From positions 3,844,001 to 3,908,000 of the forward strand of contig NZ_CP139438.1 of assembly GCF_034258515.1 (NCBI RefSeq): a stretch of 64,000 bases of DNA, given 5' to 3'. Positions 16,241 to 25,937 of this stretch are shown piece after piece. Position 1 is the stretch's first letter, and each line of letters starts with the position of its first letter. The notes below the pieces were generated by a model that saw only the letters and a program-made list of their open reading frames with translations, was not told the DNA's origin and did no database searches. Source of the DNA: Pseudarthrobacter oxydans. Lineage in GTDB: Bacteria > Actinomycetota > Actinomycetes > Actinomycetales > Micrococcaceae. A program made the position numbers and the translations under genes.

Positions 16241-18883
16241 ATGAAGGGCGACACAAGCAAAATGAAACAATCCACAATGCGGAGCACGCGCAGCGTCTCA
16301 GCACTGACACTGGCCAGCCTCTCGCTCGCCGCAGCACTGGCCGGCGCCATGCCCGCGTCCGCCGCCGAACTCGGGGATGAGCAGCACCGGCCGGCTATCC
16401 ACTACACGCCGGAAAAGAACTGGATGAACGACCCCAACGGGCTCGTATTCCACAAGGGCGTCTACCACATGTACTACCAGCACAACCCCTCCGGGAACAC
16501 TTGGGGGAACATGTCCTGGGGCCACGCCACGTCCAAGGACCTCGTCCACTGGGAGGAGCAGCCCCTCGCAATTTCATTTGACGCGCAGGAGGATGTCTTC
16601 TCCGGCAGCGTGGTCGTGGACAAAAACAACACGTCCGGACTCGGCACCGCGGAAAACCCGCCCCTGATCGCGATCTACACAAGTGCCTACAAGGAACCGT
16701 CCCCGTACCGCGGCCTGCAGGCCCAGTCCCTGGCCTACAGCCTGGACGACGGCCAGACATGGACCAAGTACGACGGCAACCCCGTCCTGAACCGGAACTC
16801 ACCCAACTTCCGCGACCCGAAGGTCTTCTGGTACGACAACCCGGCCGGCGGAGGCTACTGGGTCATGACCGCGGTGGAATCGCAGGAGCACAAGGTTGTC
16901 CTCTACAAGTCCGACAACCTCAAGGACTGGACCGCACTGAGCGACTTCGGGCCCGCCAACGCCACCGGCGGGCAGTGGGAATGCCCCGATCTGTTCCCCT
17001 TAGCTGTTGACGGTGACCCGAACAACGTCAAATGGGTCATGATTGTCAGCATCAACCCCGGCGGTGTCGCTGGCGGCTCTGCGGTCCAATACTTCGTGGG
17101 CAACTTCGACGGCACCACGTTCACCTCCGAAACCACCAAACCAGCCGCTGCCCCACCCGCCGGAACAGTCCTGGCCGGATTCAACGACGGAACCTACAAC
17201 GGCTGGACAACGAACAACGAACCGGGCAACTGGAAGAATGGCCCCTTCGGTGATGCCCCAGCGACCGGTTCCTTGCCCGGCCAAAGCCCCGTAACCGGAT
17301 TCGGCGGCAGCGGACTGATTAACTCCTTCAATGACGGGGACTGGCCCCTCGGTTCCATGCAGTCACCCACATTCACCGTCACCGACGACTACCTGAACTT
17401 CCTCGTGGGCGGAGGCAAACACCCCCATGTCTCCGACAAGCTGGACAATAACCCGCCCGAGGGAGAGCTCAAGTTTGAAGGCTTTGAGGTTCCCGAGGGA
17501 ACTACGCTGGCCGATGCCGGCTGGGCCGGCACAGGAGACCTGACCCCCAATTTCCAGCCAGCCACCAGCGGCGGGGACTATTACATCGGCGCCAAACGGA
17601 TCAACACGTTCGAAACAGGTACGGTGCCCGGCGATGACCGCCAAGGTACCCTGACATCACCCGAGTTCCCCATCACGAAAAATTTCATGAGCATGTTGGT
17701 AGGAGGCGGCAACCGCTCCGCGGACTCCGGACAGACCCTCGCAGTTGAACTGCTCATCAATGGCAACGTGGTCCGCTCCCTCGCCGGCAACAACTCCGGG
17801 TTGCTGAACTGGAAAGGCTGGGACGTCTCCGAATTCGCCGGGCAGAACGCCCAACTGCGTATCGTTGACCAGGCTACCGGCGGGTGGGGACACCTGACCC
17901 TTGACCACGTCATGCTCACCGACACTGCCGCTGTTCCCAGGTCCGATGAAGAAACAGTGAACCTGGTAGTAAGCGGACAGGTGGTCCGTACGGCCACAGG
18001 CAACGACAGTGAGAACCTGGACTGGGCATCATGGGATGTCAAGGAATTCGTTGGCCAGCAGGCACAAATCAAGGTCGTGGACAACAACCGGTTCGGCTGG
18101 GGGCACATACTCGCGGATGAGTTCACAGCTAGCCCCGCGCCAGCGGCGTCCCGCCTGGAGTCCTACGATTGGCTGGATTACGGACGGGACTACTACGCCA
18201 CCGTATCCTTCGCCAACATGCCCGACGACAAGCGGATCATGCTGGGCTGGATGAGCAACTGGGACTACGCAAACAACACCCCAACCAACCCTTGGCGCAG
18301 CGCCATGGCCCTCCCCCGCGAAGTGAAACTCACCCAGACCCCTGACGGCCCCCGCCTCGCCCAAAGCGCCGTAAAGCAAGTGGAACAGCTGGGAACGAAG
18401 GTCACCTACAGCGATAAGAAGGGCGGCCCGATTTCCGCAGGCACGCACCCGCTGCCTGCACAGTCGGCAGGCCAGGTGCAGCAGGTGGACATCACCTTCG
18501 CCCCCGGGACCGCAACAAAATCCGGTATCACCGTCCTAGGCGACGGAACCTCCTCCACCGTCATCGGCTACGACGCCACGACCGGCAAGATGTTCGTTGA
18601 CCGCACAAACTCCGGCAACACCACATTCCACCCGGCCTTCGCATCCATCGAGGACGCCCCCGTCACGGTAGATAAGAACGGCAACATCACCATGCGGATC
18701 TACCTTGACCGCTCATCTGTGGAGGTATTCGCCCAGAACGGGCTGAAGACCATTACCGACCAGGTATTCCCCAACCCGGGAGCCGACAAGATGGCCCTCT
18801 TTGCCGAAGGCGGTACCGCCCAGCTCAAATCACTCACCGTGACACCGCTGGAAAAGGCAATGTTCCTCCCCGAGAAGAAATAG
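16241..18883 (+). CDS. secreted GH32 levanase/fructanase with an insertion in the catalytic propeller
   Basis: 880 residues. Sec signal peptide ending near ASA-AEL (residues 38-42). The GH32 catalytic residues are all present: nucleophile D64 in WMNDPNG, transition-state D192 in FRDP, acid/base E247 in ECP. The propeller is interrupted after GNFDGTTFTSE (about residue 299) and resumes at about 636 with DWLDYGRDYYA. The inserted roughly 335 residues hold FLVGGG/MLVGGG modules and two tandem WD/GWGH repeats. A GH32C beta-sandwich ends the protein (DRSSVEVF). It hydrolyses extracellular levan or inulin to fructose for the importer. ATG 16262 (M8) is an alternative start; neither has a clear Shine-Dalgarno. 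Controlled by O3. Confidence 0.92.
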   Translation: MKGDTSKMKQSTMRSTRSVSALTLASLSLAAALAGAMPASAAELGDEQHRPAIHYTPEKNWMNDPNGLVFHKGVYHMYYQHNPSGNTWGNMSWGHATSKDLVHWEEQPLAISFDAQEDVFSGSVVVDKNNTSGLGTAENPPLIAIYTSAYKEPSPYRGLQAQSLAYSLDDGQTWTKYDGNPVLNRNSPNFRDPKVFWYDNPAGGGYWVMTAVESQEHKVVLYKSDNLKDWTALSDFGPANATGGQWECPDLFPLAVDGDPNNVKWVMIVSINPGGVAGGSAVQYFVGNFDGTTFTSETTKPAAAPPAGTVLAGFNDGTYNGWTTNNEPGNWKNGPFGDAPATGSLPGQSPVTGFGGSGLINSFNDGDWPLGSMQSPTFTVTDDYLNFLVGGGKHPHVSDKLDNNPPEGELKFEGFEVPEGTTLADAGWAGTGDLTPNFQPATSGGDYYIGAKRINTFETGTVPGDDRQGTLTSPEFPITKNFMSMLVGGGNRSADSGQTLAVELLINGNVVRSLAGNNSGLLNWKGWDVSEFAGQNAQLRIVDQATGGWGHLTLDHVMLTDTAAVPRSDEETVNLVVSGQVVRTATGNDSENLDWASWDVKEFVGQQAQIKVVDNNRFGWGHILADEFTASPAPAASRLESYDWLDYGRDYYATVSFANMPDDKRIMLGWMSNWDYANNTPTNPWRSAMALPREVKLTQTPDGPRLAQSAVKQVEQLGTKVTYSDKKGGPISAGTHPLPAQSAGQVQQVDITFAPGTATKSGITVLGDGTSSTVIGYDATTGKMFVDRTNSGNTTFHPAFASIEDAPVTVDKNGNITMRIYLDRSSVEVFAQNGLKTITDQVFPNPGADKMALFAEGGTAQLKSLTVTPLEKAMFLPEKK

Positions 18884-18916
18884 CACACACGCTTGACCAG
18901 CTCACCTGCGAGCTGG

Positions 18917-18968
18917 AGCTGAAGGGACTGGGTTCGGTAATACACCGGGCCCAGTCCCTTCAGCTTTT
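18917..18968. terminator. strong intrinsic terminator between levanase and metH
   Basis: 16-bp perfect arms AGCTGAAGGGACTGGG (18917-18932) and CCCAGTCCCTTCAGCT (18950-18965), with an inner CGGT/ACCG pairing in the 17-base loop, followed by TTT. The A/T asymmetry favours termination of levanase, but the stem would also stop metH transcription from the other strand. Confidence 0.85.
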
Positions 18969-19027
18969 CAGGTGTAACAGACTCCTCGACAGTGCCCGAT
19001 CCGCCCCCGCCAGGGACCGGCTCCAAA

Positions 19028-22000
19028 TCACACCTTGAAGTACTTCGCCTCCGGGTGGTGGAACACAAACGCGTCGGTGGACTGTTCGGGGTGCAGCATC
19101 AGCTCGTCGCTGAGGACCACGCCCATGCGCTCGGGCTTCAGCAGCTCCGTCACCTTGCGGCGGTCCTCCATGTCCGGGCACGCGGGGTAGCCGAGCGAGA
19201 ACCGCGCACCGCGGTAGTCGAGCTTGAAATACCCCGCTGTGTCCTTGGGCTCCTCGGCGGCGAAGCCCAGCTCCTTGCGGATGCGGGCATGCCAGAACTC
19301 CGCCAGCGCCTCGGTGAGCTGCATGACCAGGCCGTTGAGCTCGTAGTAGTCGCGGTACTGGTTGGCGGCGAACATCTTGGCGGTGAACTCCTCGATCCTC
19401 GAGCCGGCGGTGACCAGCTGCACCGGCAGCACGTCAATCTGGCCGGATTCGCGGGACTTCACAAAGTCAGCCAGGCACAGGTGCCGGTCGCGGCGCTGGC
19501 GCGGAAAGTTGAAGCGCAGCCGGTCGCTGCCGATCGGGCCGCCTGAACCGCCGTCGGGGGCGAGGAGCCCCGCTGTGCCCAGGACGCCGTCGCGATCCTC
19601 CCCGTGGTGCAGCACCACCACCTGCTCCCCCTCGGAAACCACCGGGAAGTAGCCGTAGGCGACGGACGCGTCCAGCATGCCCTCGCCGAGGATGCGGTCC
19701 AGCCAGTAGCGCAGGCGCGGCCGGCCCTCGCGTTCCACCAGTTCCTCGTAGGAGGCGCCGTCCTCGCCGCGGCCGGGCTTGAGGCCCCACTGCCCCATGA
19801 AGGTGGCGCGCTCGTCGAGGAACGCCGAGTAGTCGTGCAGCGAAACGCCGCGGACAATGCGCGTGCCCCAGAACGGCGGCGCGGGCACTGGGTTGTCGGA
19901 GGCGACGTCGGACCGGCCGGGCATTGCCTCCGGCTCCGTCACAGTGAACTTCGCGCCTCCCTTGTGGATGCGCTTCTTCAGCGGCGGCAGGCCGACGTCG
20001 TCCGGCGATTCGCCGCGGGCCAGGCGGACCAGCGGCTCCATGAGGGACAGGCCCTCGAAGGCGTCCTTGGCGTACCGGACCACGCCGTCGAACTGCTCCG
20101 CCAGGTCCTGCTCCACGTAGGCGCGGGTCAGTGCTGCACCGCCGAGGATCACAGGCCACTTCTTGGCCAGGCCGCGGGACTGCAGCTCCGCAAGGTTTTC
20201 CTTCATCACCACGGTGGACTTCACCAGCAGCCCGGACATGCCGATCACGTCGGCGTTGTGCTGCTCGGCTGCGGCGATGATCTCGGCGATGCCCTGCTTG
20301 ATGCCGATGTTGACCACTTTGTAGCCGTTGTTGGTGAGGATGATGTCCACCAGGTTCTTGCCGATGTCGTGCACGTCGCCGCGGACGGTGGCGATCACCA
20401 TGGTGCCCTTGCCGGAGGAATCCGACTTCTCCATGTGCGGCTCGAGCAGGGCGACGGCGTTCTTCATCACCTCGGCGGACTGCAGCACGAACGGCAGCTG
20501 CATCTCGCCGGCGCCGAAGCGCTCGCCCACCACCTTCATGCCCTCGAGCAGGTGGTCATTGATGATGCCGAGCGGGGTCATGCCCTCGCTGCGCGCCAGG
20601 TCCAGGTCTTCTTCGAGGCCCTTACCTTCGCCGTCGATGATGCGCCGTTCCAGGCGCGCGCCCGTGGGCAGCGCGGCGAGTTCGGCCGCGCGCTGGTCCT
20701 TGAGCGCCGCGGTGTCGACGCCGGCGAACATGTCCAGCATGATGGCGAGGGGGTCGTAGGTGGTGTTGCCCTCGGCGTCGTATTCGCGCTTGTCCCAGAC
20801 GAGGTCCAGGGCCACCTTGCGCTGTTCCTCCGGCAGGGAGGCGAGCGGGACGATCTTGGCGGCGTCGATGATGCCGCTGGTCAGGCCCGCCTGCACGGCC
20901 TCGTGCAGGAACACGGAGTTCAGGACGATGCGCGCTGCGGGGTTCAGGCCGAAGGAGACGTTGGAGACGCCGAGCGTGGTGTTGATGCCGGGGTACTTGG
21001 CGGTGATCTGGCGGATGGCCTCGATGGTTTCGATGCCGTCCCGGCGGGTCTCTTCCTGGCCGGTGGCGACCGGGAAGGTCAGGGCGTCGACGATGATGTC
21101 CTCGACGCGCATCCCCCATTCGCCGACCAGGGCGTCGACGAGGCGTGAGGCGATGGCCACCTTGCCCTCGGTGGTGCGGGCCTGGCCCTGTTCGTCGATG
21201 GTCAGGGCGATCACGGCGGTGCCGTGTTCCTTCACGAGCGGCATGATCCGCGCGAAGCGGCTGTCCGGGCCGTCGCCGTCCTCGTAGTTGACGGAGTTGA
21301 CCACAGGGCGGCCGCCGATGTGTTCCAGGCCGGCCTGCAGCACGGGCGGTTCGGTGGAGTCGATGACCAGCGGGAGGGTGGAGGCCGACGCGAAACGCGA
21401 GACGACCTCCTTGATGTCCGCCACGCCGTCGCGCCCCACGTAATCGATGCAGACGTCCAGCAGGTGCGCGCCGACGCGGATCTGCTCGCGGGCGATGTCC
21501 ACGCAGTCGTCCCAGCGCTCTTCGAGCATGGCCTGGCGGAACGCCTTGGAGCCGTTCGCATTGGTGCGTTCGCCGATGGCGAGGTAGGAGGCGTCCTGGT
21601 CGAAGTTGACGTGCTGGTAGAGGGAGGCGACGCCGGCTTCGCGTTCGGTGGGGACGCGGGCGGGCTGTGCCTTGCCGTCCCCGGTGGCGGCCGTGTTGGT
21701 GCCTCTGGCGGCGTTGCGGAAGGGCGCAAGGCGTTCGACGACGGCGGCCATGTGTTCCGGCGTCGTACCGCAGCAGCCGCCCACGAGGCCCAGGCCGAAT
21801 TCGCGGACGAACTGCTCGTGTGCGGTGGCGAGTTCGGTGGGCGTGAGCGGGTAGTGCGCGCCGTTGGCGCCGAGGATGGGCAGGCCGGCATTGGGCATGC
21901 AGGCGATGGCCACGGAGGACTGCTTGGAGAGGTGGCGGAGGTGCTCGCTCATCTCGTCCGGTCCGGTGGCGCAGTTCAGGCCGATGGCGTCGACGCCGAG

Positions 22001-22690
22001 CGGTTCCAGGGCGGTGAGCGCGGCGCCGATTTCGGAACCCATGAGCATGGTTCCGGTGGTTTCGACCGTCACCTCAACGAAGATGGGGAGCCGGATGCCG
22101 CGGGTGACGATGGCCTGCTTGCAGCCGTTGACCGCGGCTTTGGTCTGCAGGAGGTCCTGGCTGGTTTCGATGAGGAAGGCGTCCGCGCCGCCGTCGATGA
22201 GGCCCTCGGCCTGCAGGGCGAAGGTCTGCTTGAGGTAGTCGTAGCTGGTGTGGCCGAGGCTGGGGAGCTTGGTGCCGGGGCCCATGGAGCCGAGGACCCA
22301 GCGCATCCGGCCGTCTGTTTCTTCGGCTGCTTCCGCGCGTTCGCGGGCGATCTTCGCGCCTTTAAGGGCGAGTTCTGCGATGCGGTCGTCGATGCCGTAG
22401 TCGGAGAGGTTGGACCAGTTGGCGCCGAAGGTGTTGGTCTCGACGGCGTCGATGCCTGTGGCGAAGTACGCGTCGTGGATGTCCGCGAGGACATCCGGGC
22501 GCGTGTCATTGAGGATCTCGTTGCAGCCCTCGAGGCCCAGGAAGTCCTTCTCCAGCGACAGGTCCCGGCCCTGCAGCATGGTGCCCATGGCGCCGTCGGC
22601 AATGACCACCCGGTGGTTCACGGCGTCCAGGAGTTCCTGCGAACGGGCAGGGCGGGGCACGGACTCAATATCAAGCGCAAAACGAGGCAT
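19028..22690 (-). CDS. metH: cobalamin-dependent methionine synthase
   Basis: 1220 residues with all MetH modules. The homocysteine-binding domain has zinc ligands in GLNCATGP and GGCCGTTPEHM (residues about 230 and 305). The pterin-binding domain includes ERTNANGSKAF and GVSNVSFGLNP. The B12-binding domain has the base-off DVHDIG motif near residue 773. The C-terminal reactivation domain has RFSLGYPACPD for AdoMet binding and ends AFVFHHPEAKYFKV. It methylates homocysteine from methyl-tetrahydrofolate in the cytosol. No cobalamin or SAM riboswitch was seen in the roughly 400 bp upstream. It is monocistronic and converges on levanase with a shared terminator. The length is normal for the family (about 1180-1230). 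Confidence 0.97.
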   Translation of the reverse strand: MPRFALDIESVPRPARSQELLDAVNHRVVIADGAMGTMLQGRDLSLEKDFLGLEGCNEILNDTRPDVLADIHDAYFATGIDAVETNTFGANWSNLSDYGIDDRIAELALKGAKIARERAEAAEETDGRMRWVLGSMGPGTKLPSLGHTSYDYLKQTFALQAEGLIDGGADAFLIETSQDLLQTKAAVNGCKQAIVTRGIRLPIFVEVTVETTGTMLMGSEIGAALTALEPLGVDAIGLNCATGPDEMSEHLRHLSKQSSVAIACMPNAGLPILGANGAHYPLTPTELATAHEQFVREFGLGLVGGCCGTTPEHMAAVVERLAPFRNAARGTNTAATGDGKAQPARVPTEREAGVASLYQHVNFDQDASYLAIGERTNANGSKAFRQAMLEERWDDCVDIAREQIRVGAHLLDVCIDYVGRDGVADIKEVVSRFASASTLPLVIDSTEPPVLQAGLEHIGGRPVVNSVNYEDGDGPDSRFARIMPLVKEHGTAVIALTIDEQGQARTTEGKVAIASRLVDALVGEWGMRVEDIIVDALTFPVATGQEETRRDGIETIEAIRQITAKYPGINTTLGVSNVSFGLNPAARIVLNSVFLHEAVQAGLTSGIIDAAKIVPLASLPEEQRKVALDLVWDKREYDAEGNTTYDPLAIMLDMFAGVDTAALKDQRAAELAALPTGARLERRIIDGEGKGLEEDLDLARSEGMTPLGIINDHLLEGMKVVGERFGAGEMQLPFVLQSAEVMKNAVALLEPHMEKSDSSGKGTMVIATVRGDVHDIGKNLVDIILTNNGYKVVNIGIKQGIAEIIAAAEQHNADVIGMSGLLVKSTVVMKENLAELQSRGLAKKWPVILGGAALTRAYVEQDLAEQFDGVVRYAKDAFEGLSLMEPLVRLARGESPDDVGLPPLKKRIHKGGAKFTVTEPEAMPGRSDVASDNPVPAPPFWGTRIVRGVSLHDYSAFLDERATFMGQWGLKPGRGEDGASYEELVEREGRPRLRYWLDRILGEGMLDASVAYGYFPVVSEGEQVVVLHHGEDRDGVLGTAGLLAPDGGSGGPIGSDRLRFNFPRQRRDRHLCLADFVKSRESGQIDVLPVQLVTAGSRIEEFTAKMFAANQYRDYYELNGLVMQLTEALAEFWHARIRKELGFAAEEPKDTAGYFKLDYRGARFSLGYPACPDMEDRRKVTELLKPERMGVVLSDELMLHPEQSTDAFVFHHPEAKYFKV

Positions 22691-23092
22691 CTAAACAGGT
22701 TACGTGTGGGGGCCGGAACGTTGCGCTGTGTGTCCGTGTACTACGAGGGGGTGGGGACCTTTCTCCTAAGATCCTTCACTCAAGCCCTGCCTCCGGTTGA
22801 TGTCTTGGCGGAAGACCGAGAATGGACCTTGTGTGTAAAGCTGCGGCCAAGAGGGGACTCCTCAAGGCTACCGGCGCCCTGGCTGCCCCCGTCCGGTTCT
22901 TCTTGGCTGGCCGAGGCGCTGCGTTGCGCAACGGGTGCCCGAGGCTATACATGAAAGTCAGCGCCCTCGCTTAGTTCCAAACCTCGTCGTATGTCCCACT
23001 CGGGATTCGATGAGTAGTGCTAGAAATCCCTCAGAAACTGAGACTACAGATATCGCGATGTCGGCGTCCGACGTTCGGTCTAACTGCTGGGT
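22691..23092. other. 402-bp gene-free stretch, left border of the accessory island
   Basis: Contains the upstream region of metH on its left side and then sequence of changed composition. No reading frame on either strand looks coding, and no tRNA, integrase site or inverted repeat was seen. The composition shift from about 22,960 onward marks where the island begins. Confidence 0.5.
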
Positions 23093-23338
23093 TTAAGTTC
23101 CTGCACGACCGGTGACTTGGGATTGACCTTGCGCCGCTCGTCCGGTCGCCACGAGGACCATCTCGCCAAGGGCGTCTCGCGTCTCTTCCCGGCTTATCTT
23201 CTTACTAACAGGAACCAGCAAAGCGCCGCCGCCCAAATCCACAAAGTTCTCGGCTCGGCGAATTCTTTTGAGTGCATCCTCAGGGCTCTCGTTAACGCGC
23301 GCTTTCCGCAATCTCTTGCGCCACAACGACGTGCTCAC
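23093..23338 (-). CDS. small basic hypothetical protein coupled to a membrane protein
   Basis: 81 residues, not recognised. A strongly basic N-terminus (WRKRLRKAR) is followed by an amphipathic segment (SPEDALKRIRRAENFV) and a Gly-rich GGGALLVPV. Its GTG start overlaps the stop of the 523-residue membrane protein gene as GTGA, so the two are almost certainly translated together and functionally linked. No signal peptide or membrane helix is evident. Confidence 0.5.
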   Translation of the reverse strand: MSTSLWRKRLRKARVNESPEDALKRIRRAENFVDLGGGALLVPVSKKISREETRDALGEMVLVATGRAAQGQSQVTGRAGT

Positions 23339-24906
23339 AACTGCCTCCTTAGCCTTCGTTTGGCCAGTCTACGGCCTTTCTGCTTCTTACGCTTTAGGAA
23401 GCGTTTTATCTGGTTGGCACCGTTTTTCAGGCATGACGACGCTGCCTTGAACCCGGCTATGACCAATGTTGCGCCACGAGCTATAGCTCTCGGGGCATTC
23501 CACAAATAGGCGAAGTAGCTGACGACCGCAAGCAGCGTCCCACCAAAAGCTGCTTCCCATGCGATCTCCCAAGCCTCAGGAGTAAGCGGGACAGCAGCGG
23601 CTGTGGCGAGCACTAGCAGCACTATCGTGCAGTACATAAGGACAAGTCTTAGGGGCTTGAGCAGCAGGGCCACTGCGTCATGCTCCGGAGACCTAGCCAT
23701 CCAGGATAGGAAGAGCGCTGGCCCTATTAGGAGCACAGATGCCGATTGCGAGGGGACCTTGAACTCTTGGGTCACAACAGCGACCCAGTCCCATTTTTCG
23801 GCAAGTCCTACGGCAACCAATCCACTGACAACTGCTAGCCCCAGCCGCGTGAAGCTATGGATACCGGGACCGGCGGGAATCATCTCGATGAGAACCTCTC
23901 CCACTGACGTTCGTTCGGCCGCAGCCAACGCGACGTGTGCAGTGGACCGCTCTCCTTCGGGCGTATCAACCTTTGTATCAAGCGCTCCATCGTCGACTAA
24001 GTCGACGACTCGCAACTCGCGGGCACACAAGCCTGTGGGGACCGTGACCTCTATGTGCTGGCTGCGAGCAAATCCAATGTCCGGAATTATCATCCTGGTC
24101 GCGGCGACGTAGTTACCCTCATCGAGGATGGGGAGATCACTGTCGTACGCGAATTTAAGCACGCAGCGCGTCCCAACAAAATCCTCTTTAACCTCCACTA
24201 CGAGGAGGAAGTGGTCAAGAAAGCTTAGGGCAAGCCGGCCGAAAGTTTCTAGATAGGCGGTTCTACCCGAATTTTCCGGTGCTTGCTGAAGTGCCTGTAA
24301 CCACTTGATAAAGTTTTCACTCGCAGCTCTGCGCTTTTCCTCATTATCCTCACCTGTTTCTGGGGCAGGGGCGAAAACGATGTCCTGGAGAACGTCTTGC
24401 TGTATACGAGAGGAGGTGGAATCCTGGGAAAAGTCGGGGACCAATGCCTCCAACATCTCCACTGCCAATCTCGTATTTTTCCAAGCGCCGAAAACCGGCA
24501 GCGGGTGGCCAGCTGGATCCTCTGTACTCACCTTGCGGAGGGTGCCTTTTTCAATTAGGGCCAAAGGTACGAGGACGCGCTCCTCAGACCCGTCAATCCT
24601 GTACTCGACCGGAACTTCGACATCGAAGGAAATTGCTCGACGGGTTGTGCCCTCTGAACCCAGCGTCAGGGCGTCCACGCGCCTGTGTACCCAGCTCTTG
24701 GAGTCTAGGAACAGCGCAGCAAGACATTGTCCTCTAGACAGCACCGGTCTACCCAAAGGTCTTTCGAGCGCGGCTTTTTGGCGCGTCTTGCTTCCAGAGT
24801 TAAGGAGGAACCGCGCGGCGCGCTTTGGCCCATACTGCACACGGCTGGCGCCGGTTCCCACGGCTTGCCTCGGCTGGCTAATCACAACTTTGAGCTTAGC
24901 GCGCAC
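23335..24906 (-). CDS. hypothetical membrane protein with large soluble N-terminal region
   Basis: 523 residues, family not recognised. Residues 1-340 are soluble, with mixed beta-rich stretches (RAISFDVEVPVEYRIDG; HFLLVVEVKEDFVGTRCVLKFAYD). Four membrane helices follow near 345-370, 385-402, 415-437 and 445-466, and a short very basic tail (KRFLKRKKQKGRRLAKRRLRRQL-like) closes it. The topology would place the N-terminal domain and the tail on the same side, presumably cytoplasm. GTG 24906 has no clear ribosome site, so the true start may be an internal GTG. Coupled by GTGA to the 81-residue gene. Location among defence genes suggests, but does not show, a membrane effector. Confidence 0.55.
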   Translation of the reverse strand: MRAKLKVVISQPRQAVGTGASRVQYGPKRAARFLLNSGSKTRQKAALERPLGRPVLSRGQCLAALFLDSKSWVHRRVDALTLGSEGTTRRAISFDVEVPVEYRIDGSEERVLVPLALIEKGTLRKVSTEDPAGHPLPVFGAWKNTRLAVEMLEALVPDFSQDSTSSRIQQDVLQDIVFAPAPETGEDNEEKRRAASENFIKWLQALQQAPENSGRTAYLETFGRLALSFLDHFLLVVEVKEDFVGTRCVLKFAYDSDLPILDEGNYVAATRMIIPDIGFARSQHIEVTVPTGLCARELRVVDLVDDGALDTKVDTPEGERSTAHVALAAAERTSVGEVLIEMIPAGPGIHSFTRLGLAVVSGLVAVGLAEKWDWVAVVTQEFKVPSQSASVLLIGPALFLSWMARSPEHDAVALLLKPLRLVLMYCTIVLLVLATAAAVPLTPEAWEIAWEAAFGGTLLAVVSYFAYLWNAPRAIARGATLVIAGFKAASSCLKNGANQIKRFLKRKKQKGRRLAKRRLRRQL

Positions 24907-25081
24907 GCCAACCGCGCACGAAAGCTTCTAGCCCCCAGGGGCCGTGGGCGTAATGACCTTGGCCGTCGAGGACTCCAGGGCAGGCCGCGGCAAGGGGCCC
25001 AATCACCTTGAGGGGCCCGCAAGAACTAAATTTTCCTCTTCGGCGACGGCTTCAATCTTGCTCTCCTGATCCTTGAAACAA

Positions 25082-25570
25082 CTAGAGCTGGACTCGAACC
25101 TTGGCCGCATCATCCACTCCCCCTATAGAAGCAAGAGCAACCATGATGAACGCCGTGATGGTGACTAATCCCGCAACGACAACTACGTGGGTGACTACTA
25201 ACGACCAGTCAAAACCCTGACGGAACGCGGCAATAGTGTCCCGCCAGTGCAGCGCCATAAGCGGTGCGATGACCAGGAGCAAGGAGAGGATGCCAGCCAA
25301 CAGAACCCAAGCGTTCTGCCAGGTTTGACTAGAACCAGTGAATACGGCAAACAGCGCGAGGGCCTCCCCGACTCCGATATACGCCACCAGCAGGAACTGC
25401 CCTACCGGTTGAAATGGATTGGTATCAGAATGCACACGCTGTCCTGGACTATCCTGATCGAGTCCTCCGCCATACCGACTTGGTATCCGCTGCAGCCATT
25501 TCGATTCAAAGGCAGCCGCGAGCAGAAGAACCGGGATGACTTGGGCCAGCAGAGTGTGGAATTCGTTCAT
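25082..25570 (-). CDS. small four-helix membrane protein, hypothetical
   Basis: 162 residues. Helices at about 5-22 (LLAQVIPVLLLAAAF), 58-80 (LLVAYIGVGEALALFAVF), 88-108 (VLLAGILSLLLVIAPLMAL) and 125-150 (VVVVAGLVTITAFIMVALASI), with a roughly 35-residue polar loop after helix 1. No domain was recognised. It lies between the 1326-residue protein gene and the 523-residue membrane protein gene, all on the same strand, and could belong to either unit. Confidence 0.55.
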   Translation of the reverse strand: MNEFHTLLAQVIPVLLLAAAFESKWLQRIPSRYGGGLDQDSPGQRVHSDTNPFQPVGQFLLVAYIGVGEALALFAVFTGSSQTWQNAWVLLAGILSLLLVIAPLMALHWRDTIAAFRQGFDWSLVVTHVVVVAGLVTITAFIMVALASIGGVDDAAKVRVQL

Positions 25571-25937
25571 ATCTCCTCTTAGGTACCTCTCCGTCGATCT
25601 CTCCGTGAGCGCTCAAGTCCCCCTCGTTCGAGAGTTTTACCATTGCCGCCCTGCCCGACCATTTTTGGACGCTGGCAAGTGAGGGCCTCCATGCGAATGC
25701 CCGCACAATCCGTCTCTTCTACAAGGCTGCGCCATAGCGGCCGTCGCCGGCGTGCCCTGGTGCTTGTCTGCTAAGAGGCGGGAGTTCACCGCTTCGCGGT
25801 CGCCGTTTCCTCCGAGGCTTTCGGAGAGCTGCTGGCGCCGTTGGGCTGAATCGTAGGGCGGTTTCGTCCTGTGCCTTTTGTGCTCTGTCCTGACTGTTAG
25901 ACCCTGCCACAGCGGCGCCGGCCACCACTTCATCTGT
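25571..25937. other. 367-bp gene-free stretch
   Basis: No convincing gene on either strand. Two short minus-strand frames (up to 104 codons) have no domain character, and one begins as a GTGA overlap with the end of the 1326-residue gene. A small ACCGC-TTC-GCGGT hairpin near 25,790 is the only structure seen. Confidence 0.4.

Noticed and set aside
19604..22954. Long plus-strand reading frames (up to 576 codons) across metH
   Set aside because: They are antisense shadows of the 1220-residue MetH frame, in high-GC DNA, and show no domain character.
22691..23092. Cobalamin or SAM riboswitch upstream of metH
   Set aside because: No B12-box-like or SAM-type conserved core or pairing could be found in the sequence upstream of the start codon.
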